In this document: one piece after another, positions 1-5,962 of the stretch
How the letters are laid out: each line of letters begins with the position of its first letter
Position numbering within the stretch: position 1 is the first letter of the stretch
Origin: an uncultured Oscillospiraceae bacterium
GTDB taxonomy: Bacteria > Bacillota > Clostridia > Oscillospirales > Oscillospiraceae
Length of the DNA: 12,072 nucleotides
NCBI GenBank assembly: GCA_910588045.1
Contig: CAJUPS010000095.1
Location: 1-12,072, forward strand
Direction of reading: 5' to 3'
Program-made: the position numbers and the translations under genes
The notes under the pieces: model-generated
What the model was told of the DNA's origin: nothing
Seen by the model: the letters and a program-made list of their open reading frames with translations, nothing else
Databases searched by the model: none

Positions 1-197
1 TGGTACATCTCCGCGCCGGGCAGGTTGGTGATGAGCATACCGAAGGCGATCGGCAGCAGCAGCAGCGGCTCGAACTTCTTCACGATCGCCAGATACAGCA
101 GCACGAAGGCAATGACCATCATGATCAGGACCTTCCAGTTGCCCGCAGCGATCTGATAGAAGCCGGTCGCCTGAATAAAATTCAGAATAGCTTCCAT
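1..197 (-). CDS. Sodium-translocating decarboxylase beta subunit, N-terminal part (OadB/GcdB/MmdB family)
   Basis: Only the first 65 codons are inside the window; the gene runs off the left edge. The start ATG (197-195) has a GGAGG site at 210-206. The peptide begins MEAILNFIQATGFYQIAAGN, followed by a hydrophobic segment at about residues 24-39, a short KKFEP linker and a second hydrophobic stretch (LLLLPIAFGMLITNLPGAEM). This is the typical N-terminus of the integral-membrane beta subunit that decarboxylates carboxybiotin and exports Na+. It lies 26 bp after the biotin carrier gene and is surely co-transcribed with it. The alpha (carboxyltransferase) subunit is not in the window, so the substrate (oxaloacetate, methylmalonyl-CoA or glutaconyl-CoA) cannot be decided here. 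Family assignment is firm; the substrate is open. Confidence 0.9.
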   Translation of the reverse strand, partial: MEAILNFIQATGFYQIAAGNWKVLIMMVIAFVLLYLAIVKKFEPLLLLPIAFGMLITNLPGAEMY

Positions 198-223
198 TTA
201 ATATTCCTCCCTGTGTCCCGGCC

Positions 224-559
224 TTAGCCGATCACGCACAGCAGAGCGCCGGAATCCACCGCCGCGCCCTTGGTGACGCTGACGGAAGCGATGGTGCCGT
301 CGCAGGGGGCCATGATCTCGTTCTCCATCTTCATGGCTTCCAGGATAAAGAGAATATCGCCCTTCTTCACGGCCTGGCCGTTGCTCACGCGCACGTCCAG
401 AATGGTGCCGGGCATGGGGGCGGAGACCTTCTCGCCACCGGCGGGAGCCGCAGCGGCAGGAGCGGGGGCAGCGGGAGCGGCCACAGGAGCGGCGCCGTCC
501 ATAGCCTCGACGGTGACTTCATAGACGGTGCCGTTGACGTTTACTTTGTACTTTTTCAT
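224..559 (-). CDS. Biotin carboxyl carrier subunit of a decarboxylase complex
   Basis: A 111-residue protein with a short N-terminal beta region (MKKYKVNVNGTVYEVTVEAM), an Ala/Pro-rich flexible linker at about residues 22-42, and a biotinyl domain from about residue 44 to the end. The biotin attachment motif EAMKMEN is present with the target Lys at position 77, and the domain opens with the usual SAPMPGTI. The carrier shuttles CO2 as carboxybiotin from the carboxyltransferase to the membrane beta subunit. It sits between the gamma gene (22 bp gap) and the beta gene (26 bp gap), the order seen in methylmalonyl-CoA and glutaconyl-CoA decarboxylase loci (mmdC/gcdC). A purine-rich site (GAGAGGAAAGAG) precedes the ATG. 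This resembles the biotin domain fused to OadA in other bacteria, but here it is a free-standing subunit. Confidence 0.94.
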   Translation of the reverse strand: MKKYKVNVNGTVYEVTVEAMDGAAPVAAPAAPAPAAAAPAGGEKVSAPMPGTILDVRVSNGQAVKKGDILFILEAMKMENEIMAPCDGTIASVSVTKGAAVDSGALLCVIG

Positions 560-581
560 GACTCTTTCCTCTCTTCTTTCA

Positions 582-860
582 TTAAAGTTTTTTGATGGAC
601 AGGATTCGGATACCGGCGGGATCGGTCCCCATCTCCTCCGCGACGGCGACGGCGATGGCGGCGATCATGGCCTGACGGTTGGGAATAGCTTCCGCCCTGG
701 CGGCGGGCGCGGCAGGGACCGCGGCCGCAGGGGCCGGTGTCTTGTCGCCCATGGTTCTGCATATGGCGCTCATGGCCATACTCAGGAGAATGATGCAGAT
801 CAGGCCGATAAAGACGACTCCTACACCCATCAGAATGACGAACGGGATTGACGGCTCCAT
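582..860 (-). CDS. Decarboxylase gamma subunit, OadG/MmdD-like small membrane protein
   Basis: A 92-residue protein starting MEPSIPFVILMG, with one hydrophobic helix at about residues 7-29, an Ala/Pro-rich linker at about 41-56 and a C-terminal helix-rich segment (NRQAMIAAIAVAVAEEMG...) ending in SIKKL. This layout is that of the OadG/MmdD family, which anchors and assembles the decarboxylase complex in the membrane. A longer in-frame reading to 1001 exists, but the ATG at 860 is preferred: it has a strong AAGGAGGA site at 875-868, and the extra 47 codons run through the promoter region and do not resemble the family. It is the first gene of the leftward operon gamma - biotin carrier - beta. 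Confidence 0.88.
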   Translation of the reverse strand: MEPSIPFVILMGVGVVFIGLICIILLSMAMSAICRTMGDKTPAPAAAVPAAPAARAEAIPNRQAMIAAIAVAVAEEMGTDPAGIRILSIKKL

Positions 861-887
861 AAGGTGCTTCCTCCTTCTCTTAGTTGT

Positions 888-907
888 GCGCGGGACCGCT
901 CCCGCGC
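888..907 (-). promoter_or_regulatory. GC-rich hairpin in the decarboxylase operon leader
   Basis: Perfect 8-bp arms GCGCGGGA (888-895) and TCCCGCGC (900-907) enclose a 4-nt loop. On the minus-strand transcript the hairpin ends 12 nt before the Shine-Dalgarno site of the gamma gene. No T-run follows it, so it is not an intrinsic terminator. It may stabilise the mRNA or modulate initiation; that role is inference. Confidence 0.45.
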
Positions 908-920
908 CCTTTCCCCATGC

Positions 921-935
921 AAACCACAATGGTTT
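921..935. promoter_or_regulatory. Short inverted repeat, possible operator downstream of the decarboxylase promoter
   Basis: AAACCA (921-926), CAA, TGGTTT (930-935) is a perfect 6-bp inverted repeat. It lies about 15-30 nt inside the transcript predicted from the promoter at 958-986, where a repressor could block elongation or initiation. No regulator gene is adjacent, so the role is speculative. Confidence 0.3.
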
Positions 936-957
936 ACATGTACGCGAAATCAGATTC

Positions 958-986
958 AGTATAGCAAAGAATCCTGAAAATTTCAA
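958..986 (-). promoter_or_regulatory. Sigma70-type promoter of the decarboxylase operon
   Basis: Read on the minus strand: -35 TTGAAA (986-981), a 17-bp spacer (980-964) and -10 TATACT (963-958) with an extended TGC just before it. Both boxes are one base from consensus and spacing is ideal. The predicted transcript starts near 951 and has a leader of about 90 nt before the gamma gene. Confidence 0.75.
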
Positions 987-1053
987 TACCCTTGCCCACA
1001 TATTTCCGACAAGTTTTCGGAGAATTTCCGGTCTTTTCTTTTCTCTTCCGACA

Positions 1054-1062
1054 TGGTATGAT
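1054..1062 (+). promoter_or_regulatory. Extended -10 element upstream of sfsA
   Basis: TGGTATGAT matches the extended -10 pattern TGnTAtgAT, about 53 bp before the sfsA ATG. The -35 position 17 bp upstream (1034-1039, TTTTCT) is a poor match, so the extended -10 would carry the promoter. It is the rightward half of a divergent arrangement with the decarboxylase promoter. Confidence 0.4.
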
Positions 1063-1114
1063 AAAGGGGCGGCGACGGTCCGTCTCCGCCATTCCCGCCA
1101 GAGCGAGGTGCGCC

Positions 1115-1807
1115 ATGCGCTATCACAGGATTGAGGAAGCCCGGTTTGTAGCCCGTCCCAACCGGTTTATTGCCCACGTGAGCCTCCAGGGCCGGACGGA
1201 GGTCTGCCACGTAAAGAATACCGGACGCTGCCGGGAGCTGCTGACCCCCGGCGCCGTGGTGTACCTGGAGCGCTCGGACAACCCGGCGCGGAAGACCCGA
1301 TTCGACCTGATTGCCGTGGAGAAGAACGGCCTGCTCATCAACATGGACGCCCAGGCCCCCAATAATGTCTTCGCGGAGTGGGCGGGGAACTTCCTGCCAG
1401 GATTGACCGCCATCCGCCCGGAGTACACCTGGGAGGATTCCCGGTTCGATTTCCTCCTGGAGGACGCCCGGGGGCCGTACTATGTAGAGGTAAAGGGCGT
1501 CACTCTGGAGGAGGACGGCGAGGCCCGCTTCCCCGACGCCCCCACAGAGCGGGGCGTGAAGCACTTGCGCGGCCTACAGCGTGCCGTAGAGCAGGGGACG
1601 CGCGCGGCGGTGTTCTTCGTCATCCAGATGAAGGGTCCCACGTCCTTCCGTCCCAATGACGCAACCCACCCCGCCTTCGGCGCGGCCTTGCGGGAGGCGG
1701 CGGAAAGCGGGGTGGGCGTATATGCCTATGACTGTCTGGTCACGCCGGACACCTTGGAACTGGACGCGCCGGTGCCCGTGGACCTGTCCCCCTGGAGAGA
1801 GCGGTAG
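1115..1807 (+). CDS. sfsA: DNA/RNA nuclease SfsA (sugar fermentation stimulation protein)
   Basis: A 230-residue protein, the usual SfsA length. The family signature is clear: VKNTGRCRELL near the N-terminus, then FDFLLE, VEVKGVTLEEDG and FPDAPTERGVKHLRGL. D112, E125 and K127 fit a PD-(D/E)XK nuclease core. E. coli SfsA was first described through effects on maltose metabolism and the family is now generally annotated as a nuclease; its cellular role remains unclear. The frame is open further upstream to 992, but the ATG at 1115 matches the family start, has a weak purine-rich site (GAGCGAGG) and lies after the promoter-like element. It is the only recognised rightward gene in the window. Its last 82 bp overlap the convergent GNAT gene. 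Confidence 0.93.
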   Translation: MRYHRIEEARFVARPNRFIAHVSLQGRTEVCHVKNTGRCRELLTPGAVVYLERSDNPARKTRFDLIAVEKNGLLINMDAQAPNNVFAEWAGNFLPGLTAIRPEYTWEDSRFDFLLEDARGPYYVEVKGVTLEEDGEARFPDAPTERGVKHLRGLQRAVEQGTRAAVFFVIQMKGPTSFRPNDATHPAFGAALREAAESGVGVYAYDCLVTPDTLELDAPVPVDLSPWRER

Positions 1808-2292
1808 GCCATGGTATACCGCCGCCCGACGGTCACTGTCGGGGACTCCTCCCAGAGGAAGCCGCAGTGCAGATGGGTCCGCAGGGAGGCAGTGTTGCGC
1901 CTGCTCACACAGGAGAGCAGAGTAATTGCCCCGTGGGCCTCCTCCAGATACCGGATAGTATCCGCCACCACCCGGGCGGCATACCCCCGCCTCCGGTGGT
2001 CCGGATGGGTTGCCAGGGCCTCGATCATCCAGAAGCCGGACTCCGGCAGCAGCCGCAGAGCGCTGACCCAGAGCCCGTCCTCCGTCTCGACCATCCACAG
2101 GCGGCCCGGCTGAGAAAAGAACTCATTTTTCATGAAGGAGGCGTAGCCATCCTCATAGCGGGCCAGCGCGGCCTCCGGGGAGGGTTCTTCCGGATACATC
2201 TCCGTACAGTTCTCCAGCGAGTCCGAACGGTAAATCGCCAGGAGCTGGGAAATATCCAGTTCCTCCGGCGTTTTGACCGCAAGCAGCATCAT
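1726..2292 (-). CDS. GNAT family N-acetyltransferase with antisense-encoded C-terminal tail
   Basis: A 188-residue protein. The acetyl-CoA binding motif A is visible as EALATHPDHRRRGYAARVV (about residues 91-109, R100-x-x-G103-x-A105), followed by an NTASLRTHLHCGF motif typical of the GNAT C-terminal half. The substrate is unknown. Three clustered in-frame ATGs exist; 2292 is chosen because GGAGG at 2305-2301 is 8 nt away, whereas the ATG at 2298 is too close. The fold should end near YTMAYR (about residue 164), yet the frame continues for 24 residues (SLQGDRSTGTG...) that are antisense to the end of sfsA. This suggests a lost stop codon or an overlapping convergent arrangement. A palindromic repeat lies upstream in place of an obvious promoter. 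Confidence 0.85.
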   Translation of the reverse strand: MMLLAVKTPEELDISQLLAIYRSDSLENCTEMYPEEPSPEAALARYEDGYASFMKNEFFSQPGRLWMVETEDGLWVSALRLLPESGFWMIEALATHPDHRRRGYAARVVADTIRYLEEAHGAITLLSCVSRRNTASLRTHLHCGFLWEESPTVTVGRRYTMAYRSLQGDRSTGTGASSSKVSGVTRQS

Positions 2293-2320
2293 GACCATCT
2301 CCTCCCTGAAAATAGCAATA

Positions 2321-2430
2321 TTCAAAATCGCTCTGTAGGGGCGCATATTGTGCGCCCGTTTTTAACGGAAGCTGCGTGGTATCGTGTGGGCGCACACTGT
2401 GCGCCCCTACGGGCTGTTACGAATTTTGAA
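2321..2430. repeat. Composite palindromic intergenic repeat (REP/BIME- or MITE-like)
   Basis: Two related palindromes face each other: GGGCGCA-5 nt-TGCGCCC (2339-2357) and GGGCGCACA-1 nt-TGTGCGCCC (2388-2406). Each is flanked on its outer side by GTAGGG in opposite orientation (2335-2340, and CCCTAC at 2405-2410). The whole unit is bounded by TTCAAAAT (2321-2328) and ATTTTGAA (2423-2430), so about 110 bp can fold as one structure. It fills the gap between the DUF2344 stop and the GNAT start. The GTAGGGGCGC motif resembles dispersed repeats of Oscillospiraceae genomes, from memory and not checked. Confidence 0.7.
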
Positions 2431-2454
2431 GGTTGTTCCAGAAGTATGCTGTCG

Positions 2455-3117
2455 TTACCGGAAGCTCCGTCCCTCTCCATCCAGCGCCTCCAGCCTTCGC
2501 ACCTGCACAAAGTCCGGCCTCAGCTCTGGCAGATGGACCTCCACCGCCGCAGCCAGCAGCGACGGATTCAGCCCCGGATTCTGCGCGGCCACCACCACGT
2601 CCAGCCGCAGCAGACCGGGCTCTTCTTTTATCTCCAGACTGTGGAGCATAGGCCGGATGTCGATGTCCGCCATAGCCTTGCGCTTGGTGCGCTTCTGGAT
2701 CACCACGCTCTCGCCCAGGAGCAGCCCCCGGATCTTCTCCGCCGCCCCCTCCGGGACCCCGCCGTCGTAGACGAGCCCCACCTGGCACCGCAGCGCCGCC
2801 AGCTCCCGCACGGGCCGCACGGGGACATAGCACTCCACCGCCCGGACGCCCTCGGGCAGAAAGCGGTTGAGCTCCTCCGCCAGTCCCGCGCCGTCCATGT
2901 CCCCGTTGACCTCAAAGTCCAGGATCTCGCACTCACTGGCCTGTCCCACGCTCAACGGCAGGGCAAAAGAAATAATAGGATGGGGGTGGAACCCCTGGGA
3001 GTGCCGCAGCACCATCCCCTGCCGGAGAAAAACTCTCTGGAAGGTCCGCAGCAGATCCAGATGGGAGATATATACCGCCCGCCCCTCTTTCACAAAAAGA
3101 AGCCTCAGCTTACCCAC
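2455..3117 (-). CDS. TIGR03936 family radical SAM-associated protein (DUF2344)
   Basis: A protein of about 220 residues. The family signature is seen at the N-terminus, KLRLLFVKEGRAVYISHLDL, followed by QGFHPHPIISFALPLSVG and SECEILDFEV. The GTG at 3117 is chosen: it sits inside the end of the upstream radical SAM gene (GTGGGTAA, 8-bp overlap), has a GGGGGAG site about 9 nt upstream, and begins the protein at the conserved region. An ATG at 3144 would add nine residues that only repeat the upstream gene's tail in another frame. In other bacteria DUF2344 is found beside or fused to the TIGR03960 radical SAM protein; its biochemical role is not known to me. Overlap implies translational coupling. 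Confidence 0.87.
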   Translation of the reverse strand: MGKLRLLFVKEGRAVYISHLDLLRTFQRVFLRQGMVLRHSQGFHPHPIISFALPLSVGQASECEILDFEVNGDMDGAGLAEELNRFLPEGVRAVECYVPVRPVRELAALRCQVGLVYDGGVPEGAAEKIRGLLLGESVVIQKRTKRKAMADIDIRPMLHSLEIKEEPGLLRLDVVVAAQNPGLNPSLLAAAVEVHLPELRPDFVQVRRLEALDGEGRSFR

Positions 3118-4945
3118 GGTAGCACTCTCCCCCTTCCACAGCATTGGCCCCGCAGCCGGAGCACTGCGTCCGGCAGTCAGGGGTAGTCACCGACCGATAG
3201 GCCATCTCCCTCTGCCGCCACAGATAATCGTCGGACACATAGCAGGAGATCATACTCCACGGCAAAATCTCCTCCCTGCTCCTCTCCCGGCAGGCGTAAA
3301 ATTCCGGGTCCAGCCCGCACTCGTCGAACGCCTCCAGCCACCGCCCCAGATCGAAGCAGTCGCTCCACGCATCCAGCTTCGCCCCCTTCCGGAAGGCTCT
3401 TTCCAGCACCCGTCCCAGCCGCCGGTCCCCCCGGGCCAGCACGGCCTCCAGAAAGCTGGTGTCCCCGTCGTGCCAGTTGTACGTCACCGCCTTGGCGGTG
3501 ATCGCCTCCCGCAGCAGCCTCACCCGCCGCTCGTACTCCGCCCGGGGAATCTGGGCCTCCCACTGAAACGCGGTAAAGGGTTTCGGCACGAACCAGGAGG
3601 TGGACACCGTGACCCTGAGCCCCCGGTTTTTATTGGACGCGTACTCCCGCCAGGTGTGGACGGCGTGCTTGGCCATCTCGGCGATGCCCAGCACGTCCTC
3701 GTCGGTCTCCGTGGGCAGCCCCAGCATGAAGTACAGCTTCACCGCGTTCCACCCGCCGGAGAAGGCGGTCTTCAGGCTCTCCGTCAGCTCGTCCTCGGTG
3801 ACGTTCTTGTTGATGGCGTCCCTCAGCCGCTGCGTCCCCGCCTCCGGGGCGAAGGTGAGCCCCGCCTTCCGCCCCCGCTGGAGCCGCTGCATCAGCTCCA
3901 TGGAGAAGTTGTCCGCCCGCAGGGAGGGGAGGGAGAGGTTCACATGGTTCTCCCCGCAGAACGCCTCCAGGTCGTCGCACAGCCCCACCAGCTCGGGATA
4001 GTCGCTGGTGGACAGGGAGCTGAGGGTCATCTCCTGATACCCGGAATCCCTAATGGATTCCCGCGCATACTCCCCCAGCTGCTCCCTGCTGCGGCACCGC
4101 ACCGGCCGGTAGACGTACCCCGCCTGACAGAACCGGCACCCCCGGATGCACCCCCGGAAGACCTCCAGGGTCACCCGGTCGTGGACGATCTCCGTGGAGG
4201 GCACAATGGTTTTCGTCGGATAGTAGGACCGGTCCATATCGTGGACCACCCGCTTGACCACCCTCTCCGGCGCTCCCTCCAGCGGCACGATGGCGGCAAT
4301 AGTCCCGTCTTCCTTATACGAAACGTCATAGAGCGACGGAACATATACCCCCTGTATTCCCGCCGCCGCCCGGAGAAACCTGGTCTTATCCCAATTTTCC
4401 CGTTTTGCCCGCCGCAGCAGCTCCACCACCTCCGGCAGCAGCTCCTCGCCCTCGCCGATGAGGGCCAGGTCGATAAAGTCCGCCACGGGCTCTGCGTTGT
4501 ACATAGCGGTCCCCCCGGCGATCACCAGGGGGGTCAGCCCCGTCCGGTCCTCGGCCCGCAGGGGAATGCCGGAGAGGTCCAGCATATTGAGCATCGCGGT
4601 GTACGCCATTTCGTACCCCACGGAGAAAGCGACGACGTCAAACTCCCCCACCGGGTCCCCGGACTCCAGCGCCCAGAGAGGGATCCCGTTGGAGCGCATC
4701 TCCTCCTCCATGTCCGTCCACGGGGCGAAGGCCCGCTCGCACCACACCCCCGGTATCTCGTTGAGTACCCCATAGAGGATCCGGAATCCCAGGTTGCTCA
4801 TGCCGATCTCATAGGTGTCCGGGAAGCAGAAGGCAAACCGGAGGTCCACCTCCCCCTTGTCCTTCTTCACCTCATTGTACTCCCCACCCACATACCGGGC
4901 GGGCTTCTGCACTCTGGGCAGGATACGCTCCAATCTTTTATCCAC
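3110..4945 (-). CDS. TIGR03960 family B12-binding-type radical SAM protein
   Basis: A 611-residue protein of typical family length. Residues about 30-165 have the layout of a cobalamin-binding-like Rossmann domain (DVVAFSVGYEMAYTAMLNML, GGTAMYNAEPVADFIDLALI). The radical SAM cluster motif is CIRGCRFC (C266, C270, C273), followed by PVRCRSREQL. The C-terminal tail holds further cysteines, DCRTQCSGCG (C591, C595, C598) and C608, possibly for another metal centre. The start is GTG at 4945 with AAGGAGA about 6 nt upstream. The gene is 66 bp after metA and overlaps DUF2344. The reaction is unknown. In many Firmicutes this pair lies next to RNase G and ribosomal protein L21/L27 genes, none of which is here; instead it trails a methionine gene cluster. 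Confidence 0.9.
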   Translation of the reverse strand: MDKRLERILPRVQKPARYVGGEYNEVKKDKGEVDLRFAFCFPDTYEIGMSNLGFRILYGVLNEIPGVWCERAFAPWTDMEEEMRSNGIPLWALESGDPVGEFDVVAFSVGYEMAYTAMLNMLDLSGIPLRAEDRTGLTPLVIAGGTAMYNAEPVADFIDLALIGEGEELLPEVVELLRRAKRENWDKTRFLRAAAGIQGVYVPSLYDVSYKEDGTIAAIVPLEGAPERVVKRVVHDMDRSYYPTKTIVPSTEIVHDRVTLEVFRGCIRGCRFCQAGYVYRPVRCRSREQLGEYARESIRDSGYQEMTLSSLSTSDYPELVGLCDDLEAFCGENHVNLSLPSLRADNFSMELMQRLQRGRKAGLTFAPEAGTQRLRDAINKNVTEDELTESLKTAFSGGWNAVKLYFMLGLPTETDEDVLGIAEMAKHAVHTWREYASNKNRGLRVTVSTSWFVPKPFTAFQWEAQIPRAEYERRVRLLREAITAKAVTYNWHDGDTSFLEAVLARGDRRLGRVLERAFRKGAKLDAWSDCFDLGRWLEAFDECGLDPEFYACRERSREEILPWSMISCYVSDDYLWRQREMAYRSVTTPDCRTQCSGCGANAVEGGECYRG

Positions 4946-4968
4946 AGTATTTCTCCTTCACAGTACAG

Positions 4969-4999
4969 CCCTGCTCCCCGGCGCGGTCAGGAAGCAGGG
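4969..4999. repeat. Stem-loop between metA and the radical SAM gene
   Basis: CCCTGCTCCC (4969-4978) pairs with GGAAGCAGGG (4990-4999); in the minus-strand RNA all ten positions pair, one as G-U, around an 11-nt loop. It overlaps a perfect palindrome CAGGGCCCTG (4995-5004). No T-run follows in the minus direction, so it is not a canonical terminator. It may be an mRNA processing or partial-attenuation site within the run metA to DUF2344. Confidence 0.45.
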
Positions 5000-5011
5000 C
5001 CCTGTTCTGTC

Positions 5012-5944
5012 CTATTTCTTGTCCAGTCTCTGGATGGCGTTAATATCAAAGGGCGTGCTCTGATAGACAAAGTAGTTGAGCCAGTTGCTGTAGAGCAGGT
5101 TGGCGCAGGAGCGCCAGGTCACCCGGGGCGGCTGTGTGTCATCGTCGCCGGGGTAGTAGTTCTTCGGCACCTCGATGGGCTTGCCCAGGTTCTTGTCCCG
5201 CAAATACTCCTGCTCCAGGGTGCGCGCGTCGTACTCCGAGTGCCCGGTGATGAAGATCTGCCGCCCGCTCTCGGTGGACAGGGCGTAGACCCCCGCCTCC
5301 GGGGAGGTGGCCAGGATTTTCAGCCCCGGGACCTTCTCCACGTCCTCCCGCCGGATGGTGGTGTGCCGGGAGTGGGGCACCATGAATACGTCGTCGCTGC
5401 CCCGGAAGAGCATGTTGCTCTTGCGCTCCACGATGTGGGGGAACACCCCGAACAGCTTCTTCTCCAGGGGGTACTTCCGGATGCCGTAGTGGTAGTACAA
5501 CCCCGCCTGCGCCCCCCAGCAGATGTGGAAGGTGGAGTGGACGTGCTCCTTGCTCCACTCCATGATGCCGCACAGCTCCTCCCAGTATTCCACCTCCTCA
5601 AAGGGCAGGTGTTCCACCGGCGCGCCGGTGATGACCATGCCGTCGTAGTTGCTGTCCTTCACATCGTCGAAGTAGCGGTAGAAGGCCAGCATGTGCTCCT
5701 GAGGCGTGTTCTTGGGGATGTGCCCATGGGGGGCGATGAGCTCCAGCTCCACCTGTAAGGGCGTGTTGGACAGCAGCCTGCTCAGCTGCGTCTCCGTAGC
5801 GATCTTGGTGGGCATTAGGTTCAGCAGCAGGATTTTCAGCGGCCGGATGTCCTGGGTGACGGCCCGCTGCTCGGTCATGACGAAGATGTTTTCTTCCTTC
5901 AGCGTCTTGGCGGCGGGCAGCTCGTTGGGGATTCGGATTGGCAT
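5012..5944 (-). CDS. metA: Homoserine O-acetyltransferase (MetA/HTS family)
   Basis: A 310-residue protein of normal length that transfers an acyl group from acyl-CoA to the hydroxyl of homoserine, the first committed step to methionine. The catalytic Cys142 lies in HICWGAQAGLYYHYGI, His235 and Glu237 in GHSEYD, and Lys47 in LNLMPTK. Residue 111 is Glu (GAPVEHLPFEEVEYWEEL). Published work on this family links Glu111 to acetyl-CoA and Gly111 to succinyl-CoA, so an acetyltransferase is predicted, matching the MetY-type enzyme two genes upstream. The ATG at 5944 has an AAGGAG site about 10 nt before it. It follows the MFS gene by 18 bp. Assignment is firm; acyl specificity is a well-based inference. 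Confidence 0.95.
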   Translation of the reverse strand: MPIRIPNELPAAKTLKEENIFVMTEQRAVTQDIRPLKILLLNLMPTKIATETQLSRLLSNTPLQVELELIAPHGHIPKNTPQEHMLAFYRYFDDVKDSNYDGMVITGAPVEHLPFEEVEYWEELCGIMEWSKEHVHSTFHICWGAQAGLYYHYGIRKYPLEKKLFGVFPHIVERKSNMLFRGSDDVFMVPHSRHTTIRREDVEKVPGLKILATSPEAGVYALSTESGRQIFITGHSEYDARTLEQEYLRDKNLGKPIEVPKNYYPGDDDTQPPRVTWRSCANLLYSNWLNYFVYQSTPFDINAIQRLDKK

Positions 5945-5962
5945 AATAGTGGTACTCCTTTG

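Noticed and set aside
861..1001. Longer N-terminus (47 extra codons) for the gamma subunit
   Set aside because: These codons cover the promoter and leader hairpins, while the ATG at 860 has a strong RBS and matches the family start.
2867..5758. A 963-codon rightward open frame
   Set aside because: It lies antisense to DUF2344, the radical SAM gene and metA, all with clear family motifs, and reads as a Pro/Arg/His-rich product typical of GC-driven shadow frames.
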